Positions 59,401-64,000 of a stretch of 64,000 nucleotides of DNA are shown here, piece after piece. Source of the stretch: Mytilus californianus (lineage: Eukaryota; Mollusca; Bivalvia; Mytilida; Mytilidae); NCBI RefSeq assembly GCF_021869535.1, contig NW_026262690.1:68007995-68071994 (forward strand), given 5' to 3'. The notes under the pieces were generated by a model. The model did no database searches. It was not told the origin of the DNA and saw nothing but the letters and a program-made list of their open reading frames with translations. Position 1 is the first letter of the stretch; each line of letters starts with the position of its first letter. The translations under genes were made by a program, and so were the position numbers.

Positions 59401-62400
59401 CTTATATTAGTAATAGATTATAATATGGAATCATGTAAGTGTTTTTGTCGAGCCTGCGACTTTTGTCGCAGAAAGCTCGACATAGGGATAGCGATCCGGC
59501 GGCGGCGGCGGCGGCGGCGGCGGCGTTAGCTAACTTCTTAAAAGCTTTATATTTTAGAAGATGGAAGACCTGGATGCTTCATACTTTGTATATGGATGCC
59601 TCATGTTACGAAGTTTCCGTCAGTCACATGTCCAATGTCCTTGACCTCAATTTCATGGTTCAGTGACTACTTGAAAAAAAAGTTCAGATTTTTTGTAATG
59701 TTAAATTCTCTCTTATTATAAGTAATAGGATAACTATATTTGGTATGTGCGTACCTTGCAAGGTCCTCATGCCCGTCAGACAGTTTTCACTTGACCTCGA
59801 CCTCATTTCATGGATCAGTGAACAAGGTTAAGTTTTCGTGGTCAAGTCCATATCTCAGATACTATAAGCAATAGGTCTAGTATATTCGGTGTATGGAAGG
59901 ACTGTAAGGTGTACATGTCCAACTGGCAGGTGTCATCTGACCTTGACCTCATTTTCATGGTTCAGTGGTTATAGTTAAGTTTTTGTGTTTTGGTCTGTTT
60001 TTCTTATACTGTATGCAATAGGTCTACTATATTTGGTGTATGGAATGATTGTAAGGTGTACATGTCTAGCTGGCAGGTGTCATCTGACCTTGACCTCATT
60101 TTCATGGTTCAGTGGTCAAAGTTAAGTTTTTGAGTTTTGGTCTTTCTTTCTAATACTGCATGCAATAGGTCAGCTATATTTGGTGTATGGAATGATTGTA
60201 AGGTGTACATGTCTAGCTGGCAGGTGTCATCTTACCTTGACCTCATTTTCATGGTTCAGTGGTCAAAGTTAAGTTTTTGAGTTTTGGTCTTTTTTTCTAA
60301 TACTATATGCAATAGTTCAACTATATTTGGTGTATGGAAATATTTTATGATCTATATGTCAGTCACGCAGGTTTTATTTGACCTTGACCTCATTTTCAAG
60401 GTTCATTGCTCAGTGTTAAGTTTTTGTGTTTTCGTCTGTTTTTCTTAAACTATAAGCAATAGGTCAACTATATTTGTTGTATGGAAGAATTGTTAGCTGT
60501 ACATGCCTGCCTAGCATGGTTCATCTGACCTTGACCTCATTTTCATGGTTCATTGGTCAATGTTTAGTTTACTTGGTTAATGTTAAGTTTATGTGACAGT
60601 TGTAATAAAGCTTTATATTTAGGACTATCAACATAATATCAATGATTAGTAAAGAAGGCGAGACATTTCAGCGTGTGCACTCTTGTTTATATCTTATTTA
60701 TAATTTGATTTACACATATGATCTTTATTTATGAGAAAAATTGATAATAGTCTACTAGCCATGGATCTGGACTTGTTTCTTTATAGGCCCAACAGTAATC
60801 TGTATAGTTTGTATATAGTTTTAGGATTTACAATTTGCAGTGGGTACCGGTAATAGGACTTTTGTGTAAATGCAGGCCTCATTTATTTTTGATTCAAAAT
60901 GACGAAATAATGCTCTGTTTTGAAAGGTTACTTAAGCTTCCTGCTATTCTATTTACCGGAAATAAACAAATAGATTGATATGTTCTATAAACAAATAAAG
61001 TATTTTGCTGCAGAAATACCACCATTTAATCTTTGATGAAAGTAAAATTTAGTTTGACAGTTATAACACTTGTTAAATTAACTTATCTGTTGCAGATTTG
61101 CGGAGGAGCTAATGAAGACAGAATGTAAAATTCCAGAACTATACCTATTTGATTCTTCAAACAGGAGTACAAGTGGTTCATCTAGTCATTCATGGCGTAG
61201 CAGTATAAGTGGTTTTAAAGATGAGACTTTAGCCAAATTTGAAGAACAGCTACTCTTAGCTGGTAGACCAAAATCAAGGGGAAGTCTTAAAAGAAGGCGA
61301 TCAGCAAAATCTTCTAAACATTCTAAAAGCAAATCATCAGAGAGGCTTACTGAAAATAGAGGTAGTAAAAGTTCATTATACAGCCATCAAGGTCAATCAG
61401 TAGGCAGTGAAACTTCATTGTATTCCTTATGTTCATCCACACCAAGTCCACCCTTGGAGGAGTTATCTAACTTTGCTGAACAACTTTCTCATAATATAAT
61501 TGCAGATAGTTTTCAGGTCATGTTTGGTGGAGCAGTGCCAACTTGTCAAACTTCAACTTCTTATAAAAATTATGACGTTGATAACTACGCAGAAAAAATT
61601 GCTGCTGAGATACTGTGCCAAGTTTTTTCCGATTTAAAAGATAGTAATGATTGGATTCAAAGAAACCCAATCCATGAGAAGGAAAGTGAGGTGAAAGGTG
61701 AAGATGACTCCCATAGCCAATCAGATGAATATGCAGATGCATTAGATGTTCCATATAGAAGACTAGAAGAATTTGCTGATGTTTTGGCACTAAATGTACT
61801 ACAGAGATCTATTAATGTGTTTAGACGAGAAAAAGAAAGCACCAAAAGGGTAAGTCTATAATATGTGACATTGGTTAATGTTCAGTGAAGCAGGAACTTA
61901 TCAACAATAAAACTAAAAAAGACATTTAAAGGTCAAGGTACAGTCTTAAGTTATAAAAAACATACACATCAATATACATATCAGTCATTAACACCAAACT
62001 TGCTAAATGGGGCCAAAATATTAAAAAGCAATGACAATGGCCTTTATGTAATAACTTTACTACATACTTGATGGTCAGTTCTGCATAAATTGTATAGAAA
62101 TTATTAAAAAAATCTCATCTGTTACTGTTGAAATTAACTTTTTGATATATATCAGATTGATTCAGATTTAGAGTAGTTTTGGGATTTTTTTTTCCATTTA
62201 ATTTTTCATGTTGAAATCTACATTTGTTAGTTGAGAAACATGAAGTAGTGACAAGAGGATCATGGCAAGTATAGGTACTATTGCTAGTGAAAGGTTGTTA
62301 GTATTAAGAAAGTGACATATAAAATAAAACATCCAATTCCAGTTATTGACTTCCTTGGAGAAGGTTTGAATGCTTATTGTTCTAATTTTCTCAAGGCTAA

Positions 62401-63415
62401 ACAATTGAATGGGAAGAATATTTTTATGCCCCACCTATGATAGTAGAGGGTCATTGGTCTGTGCGTCTGTTGGTTTGTTCTTCCGTCCGTTCGTCCGTCT
62501 GTCCCGCTTCAGGTTAAAGTTTTTGGTCAAGGTAGTTTTTGATGAAGTTGAAGTCCAATCAACTTGAAACTTAGTAGACATGTTCCCTATGATATGATCT
62601 TTCTAATTTTAATGCCAAATTAAGAGTTTTGACCCCAATTTCTCGGTCCTCTGAACATAGAAAATGATAGTGCGAGTGGGGCATCCGTGTACTATGGACA
62701 CATTATTGTTTTATTATAGGTTTATTATATTGCACTTGATTAATACTAACAACCATTCATTAGTAATCTAGTAATGGTTTAAATATTTTATAAGCGGATC
62801 AATTTGAAGAGAGCAATTCAAACTGCAACCTGGAAAAATATTTTTGTTCATTGATTTGATTTTGATTTTTGGTGGTTTAACGCCACTTTTAAGCACCGCT
62901 TTTGGGCTATTTCGTGGCGGCCAGTTTTTATTGGTGGAGGAAGCCGGAGTGCCTGGAGAAAACCACCGACCTCTGAAAGGAAAACTGATAATCCTAGTCA
63001 ATTAAGATTGGAGTCGAGTGCACCCGCATGAGCAGGGTTCGAACTCACAACCTAAGTGTTGACTGGCTAGTGATTACAGTAGTAACTACTTAGACCACTC
63101 GGCCACCGAGGCCCCTTTAGGTCATTGGTAAAGTGAAACTACAAAGTCACAGTAATAACATAAAAACAATAAGTTTACGCAGCAAATAAGGATGTAGAAT
63201 GATGAAACAAATAGAAAATAGAAAAAGCAGAAGGAATAAGTCTTAACTTCGTTTTGTAGAGAAATATTGGTAGACCTATTGCTACAGGTAATTGGGGTTG
63301 TGGAGCATTTGGTGGTAACCCTCAGTTGAAAGCTATGCTTCAGTGGATGGCTGCATCTTATGCTGGGGTACCATATGTCATGTATTATACTTTTCATCAC
63401 GACAAACTCATCAAG
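50085..63415 (+). CDS. PARG: Poly(ADP-ribose) glycohydrolase with a large AKAP-like insertion (10 coding exons, 3' end off window)
   Basis: PARG cleaves ribose-ribose bonds in poly(ADP-ribose). Exons: 50085-50445, 50658-50802, 51245-51344, 52239-52358, 53756-53812, 54490-54657, 56623-56911, 57797-59387, 61096-61849, 63260-63415. All have AG/GT borders and continuous phase, giving 1,247 codons. Residues 1-200 match the PARG helical domain. The catalytic macrodomain starts near [12 protein letters not shown] with GGG-X7-QEE intact, and the [10 protein letters not shown] loop is in the last exon. Between [13 protein letters not shown] (residue about 367) and [13 protein letters not shown] (about 1199) are about 830 residues that normal PARG lacks. 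They are Ser-rich, predicted disordered, and carry seven AKAP-like amphipathic helices, RRxS sites and a KVSF motif. An in-frame TAA lies 15 bases before the ATG, which supports the start. The remaining C-terminus is beyond base 64000. Confidence 0.9.
50446..50657 (+). other. PARG-like intron 1
   Basis: A short AT-rich intron with a GTAAAT donor and TATTTTCAG acceptor. Nothing else seen. Confidence 0.7.
50658..50802 (+). CDS. PARG: PARG-like exon 2
   Basis: Encodes [25 protein letters not shown] and [15 protein letters not shown]. It matches LLANAFFCTFPRR...YPDINFNRLF of human PARG. I chose the GTATGT donor at 50803 because it alone joins exon 3 in frame. Confidence 0.88.
51245..51344 (+). 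CDS. PARG: PARG-like exon 3
   Basis: Encodes [20 protein letters not shown] and [12 protein letters not shown], matching the [26 protein letters not shown] block of PARG. The exon closes in phase 0. Confidence 0.9.
52239..52358 (+). CDS. PARG: PARG-like exon 4
   Basis: A phase-0 exon of 40 codons encoding [20 protein letters not shown] and [20 protein letters not shown]. It corresponds to the W-containing strand leading to LQVDFANRFVGGGV in PARG. Confidence 0.88.
52800..53650. other. Intron 4 of the PARG-like gene, partly CpG-richer, no exon seen
   Basis: Contains an island near 53225-53270 (ACGCATGCGTCGG) and 53515-53570 (GGGCGCCCTCTACATC) that is unlike the surrounding AT-rich DNA. It could be an old repeat or an internal promoter. 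No coding exon is supported. Confidence 0.35.
53756..53812 (+). CDS. PARG: PARG-like exon 5 with the GGG part of the catalytic signature
   Basis: Nineteen codons, [22 protein letters not shown] and the Gln of QEE are here and the two Glu open the next exon. The spacing of seven residues falls within the GGG-X6-8-QEE rule of canonical PARG. Confidence 0.95.
53960..54200 (-). repeat. Interspersed repeat fragment in intron 5
   Basis: CTCCAAGAAACAAAAAAAAG, ACTTGGTACAGGCACAAATG and GTCAGGGTTAA correspond, in inverse, to the TATGTGCCTGTCCCAAGTCT block at 55985. This identifies a dispersed family. ORFs on both strands here are shadows. Confidence 0.5.
54490..54657 (+). CDS. PARG: PARG-like exon 6 with the catalytic glutamates
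   Basis: Starts [20 protein letters not shown], completing QEE. The second Glu (residue about 263) corresponds to the catalytic Glu of human PARG (E756). It continues with [19 protein letters not shown], matching ECLIITGTEQYSEYTGYAE, including the conserved tyrosine of the substrate-clasping loop. Phase 0 at both ends. Confidence 0.95.
55590..55795 (+). repeat. Tandem repeat of about 45 bp in intron 6
   Basis: CAATGACTTTGTTACTA.AGT followed by AGTTAA.TAATTA recurs five to six times with substitutions. A simple intronic minisatellite. Confidence 0.75.
55940..56275 (+). repeat. Abundant mussel-type interspersed repeat in intron 6
   Basis: TATGTGCCTGTCCCAAGTCT, CAGTGGTTGTCGTTTG, GTTGAAGGCCGTACGGTGAC, GAGAGTTGTCTCATTGGCAA and ATCATAACACATCTTC occur in order. 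I recall this series from many Mytilus introns. No coding capacity. Confidence 0.65.
56623..56911 (+). CDS. PARG: PARG-like exon 7: end of macrodomain part 1 and start of the insertion
   Basis: [20 protein letters not shown] and [15 protein letters not shown] match EIVAIDALHFRRY...RRELNKAYCGF of PARG. After residue about 367 the sequence leaves the PARG family and becomes charged and low complexity ([20 protein letters not shown]). The exon ends with one base of a valine codon. Confidence 0.93.
56912..57796 (+). other. PARG-like intron 7
   Basis: AT-rich intron with a GTAATA donor and TTTTTTTGCAG acceptor. The short ORFs inside have no recognisable similarity. I see no exon. Confidence 0.6.
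57797..59387 (+). CDS. PARG: PARG-like exon 8: AKAP-like insertion, part 1 (530 codons)
   Basis: A single long exon with no PARG similarity. Candidate PKA-anchoring helices: [15 protein letters not shown] (57823-57870), [13 protein letters not shown] (58207-58245), [14 protein letters not shown] (58405-58446) and [19 protein letters not shown] (58612-58668). RRxS sites for PKA lie at about 58033-58041, 58063-58074, 59170-59181 and 59347-59358. A KVSF motif (59077-59088) matches the RVxF rule for protein phosphatase 1 docking. The rest is Ser/Asp-rich and probably disordered. The exon ends in a split lysine codon at GTGAGT. Confidence 0.88.
59445..60690 (+). repeat. Second pearl-like element: hairpin, (CGG)n and about 147-bp tandem array
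   Basis: Starts with the hairpin GTCGAGCCTGCGAC...GTCGCAGAAAGCTCGAC (59448-59482) and a (CGG)n run at 59497-59524. TTGACCTCATTTTCATGGTT-type motifs then recur at about 59641, 59793, 59942, 60089, 60236, 60383 and 60531. It ends with AAGAAGGCGAGACATTTCAG. It lies in intron 8, between the two halves of the AKAP-like region. The layout parallels 46705-48985 although the sequence differs. Confidence 0.8.
61096..61849 (+). CDS. PARG: PARG-like exon 9: AKAP-like insertion, part 2
   Basis: Encodes [19 protein letters not shown], a repeat [15 protein letters not shown], a basic Ser-rich block with [17 protein letters not shown], and three strong PKA-anchoring-type helices: [15 protein letters not shown] (61472-61516), [17 protein letters not shown] (61586-61636) and [17 protein letters not shown] (61772-61822). 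It closes in phase 0 at GTAAGT. The helices follow the spacing of small/hydrophobic residues seen in AKAP11/SPHKAP-type proteins. Confidence 0.9.
62425..62710 (+). repeat. Interspersed repeat (TCCGTCCGTTCGTCCGTC family) in intron 9
   Basis: ATGCCCCACCTATGATAGTA, TTCCGTCCGTTCGTCCGTCT, GTCCCGCTTCAGGTTAAAGT and GGGGCATCCGTGTACTATGG. I recall this as a frequent bivalve intronic repeat. GCCCCAC at the start and GTGGGGC at the end are complementary. Confidence 0.65.
62849..63115 (-). mobile_element. tRNA-headed SINE with conserved central domain
   Basis: On the minus strand it opens GGGCCTCGGTGGCCGAGTGG, carrying an RNA polymerase III A box (TGGCCGAGTGG), then a B box (AGTTCGAACCC). A central domain follows (GGTGGTTTTCTCCAGGCACT, CCGGCTTCCTCCACCAATAA, ACTGGCCGCCACGAAATAG) and an A/TCAAAA-type tail. 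The head resembles a class II (Leu/Ser-like) tRNA. The central block resembles the domain shared by bivalve BivaMD-type SINEs (from memory). It sits in intron 9 of the PARG-like gene, antisense. Confidence 0.85.
63260..63415 (+). CDS. PARG: PARG-like exon 10: return to the PARG fold ([10 protein letters not shown] loop)
   Basis: Encodes [40 protein letters not shown] and [12 protein letters not shown]. It matches [41 protein letters not shown] of PARG. The glycine-rich loop contacts the ADP-ribose diphosphate in known structures. Further exons for the C-terminal strands and helices are expected beyond the window. Confidence 0.95.
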
Positions 63416-64000
63416 GTATGTTGGGATATATTTTATATTTTGAGGTTCAGCATATAGCTTTGTGTAAAATATAACTGTTTTTTGTAATTGTAAAATCTTG
63501 AATTGTCAAGATGGTCAGGGCTTTCATGATTTTATTAAATAATACGAAGAAGATAATGGAAGTTTCAAAGTAGGAAGGATTGAACCAAGGCCAATGAAAA
63601 CTTGAGAATAAATCCAGACAGATGCACAAACATTTATTTTCTAGCCATTCTGTGTGTGCCTATATGAAAGATGATGTTAAATCTTAAAAATAATATATTA
63701 GAATTTTAAATAGGATGATATTTATATATTAATTGATATGAATTATATAAACTGTTTCACACTTAAAAGAAAGTACTGTTGGTTAAAAGAAATCCTACCC
63801 AAGTACGACTTCTTCATTATCATGTGCTGTGACAAAATTCCTAGCACTTGGTAGTAGCCTTGAATGTTTGCAATTAGAAATGGTAAAATTTAAAAACCAG
63901 ATCAAATACATTTTTGTGACTTTATTTGTTTATCGAAATCCTGGTTTAGTGATGGAGTAGAATTAATGTAAATGCAGAAGTTATGTTGTAATGTTTGAAC

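Noticed and set aside
59439-59666. ORF with a poly-alanine run
   Set aside because: The alanines are the (CGG)n microsatellite of the tandem-repeat element. No splice or start support.
63040-63115. A functional tRNA gene on the minus strand
   Set aside because: A and B boxes are present but the spacing and missing acceptor pairing fit a SINE head. The central SINE domain follows directly.
1-64000. CRISPR arrays, bacterial operons, ribosome-binding sites
   Set aside because: The window is eukaryotic nuclear DNA with spliced genes. The tandem arrays lack spacer diversity.

Overview
This is an AT-rich window (roughly 30-35% GC by eye) from an animal nuclear genome. It has many short, phase-consistent exons separated by long, repeat-filled introns. 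The repeats point to a bivalve mollusc, probably a mussel (Mytilidae): a tRNA-headed SINE with a mollusc-type central domain, a CR1/RTE-like LINE tail, pearl/BIV160-like arrays of about 150-160 bp, and several interspersed families I associate with Mytilus. The species assignment is inference.

Region 1 (1-17.3 kb, minus strand) holds the 5' two-fifths or so of a UDP-glucose:glycoprotein glucosyltransferase gene (UGGT), the folding sensor of the endoplasmic reticulum. I resolve 19 coding exons in continuous phase, including a probable 18-nt first coding exon at 17307-17324. They encode about 733 residues: the signal peptide and the thioredoxin-like sensor domains. The catalytic GT24 domain lies beyond base 1.

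Region 2 (17.5-41.4 kb) is two foldback elements. The first (17538-21231) has long inverted arms built of tandem units and a perfect 9-bp target duplication, like a Mutator-type element. The second (22581-41357) is an 18.8-kb near-complete palindrome: arms of about 9.7 and 9.0 kb, a spacer of about 42 bp, and a perfect 6-bp target duplication. It carries no recognisable transposase.

Region 3 (41.4-50.0 kb) is repeat-rich intergenic DNA: a 5'-truncated LINE, small hairpins, and a higher-order tandem array at 46.7-49.0 kb.

Region 4 (50.0-63.4 kb, plus strand) holds a poly(ADP-ribose) glycohydrolase (PARG) gene, partial at its 3' end. Ten coding exons in continuous phase encode 1,247 residues. 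The GGG-X7-QEE catalytic signature and the [10 protein letters not shown] loop are intact. Between them, where ordinary PARG has a linker of about ten residues, sit about 830 extra residues with seven candidate protein-kinase-A-anchoring helices, five RRxS sites and a KVSF protein-phosphatase-1 docking motif. This looks like a PARG fused to an AKAP11/SPHKAP/AKAP110-type scaffold, and is the most interesting protein-level signal in the window. The two genes are divergently arranged, and most of the roughly 33 kb between them is foldback or tandem-repeat DNA.
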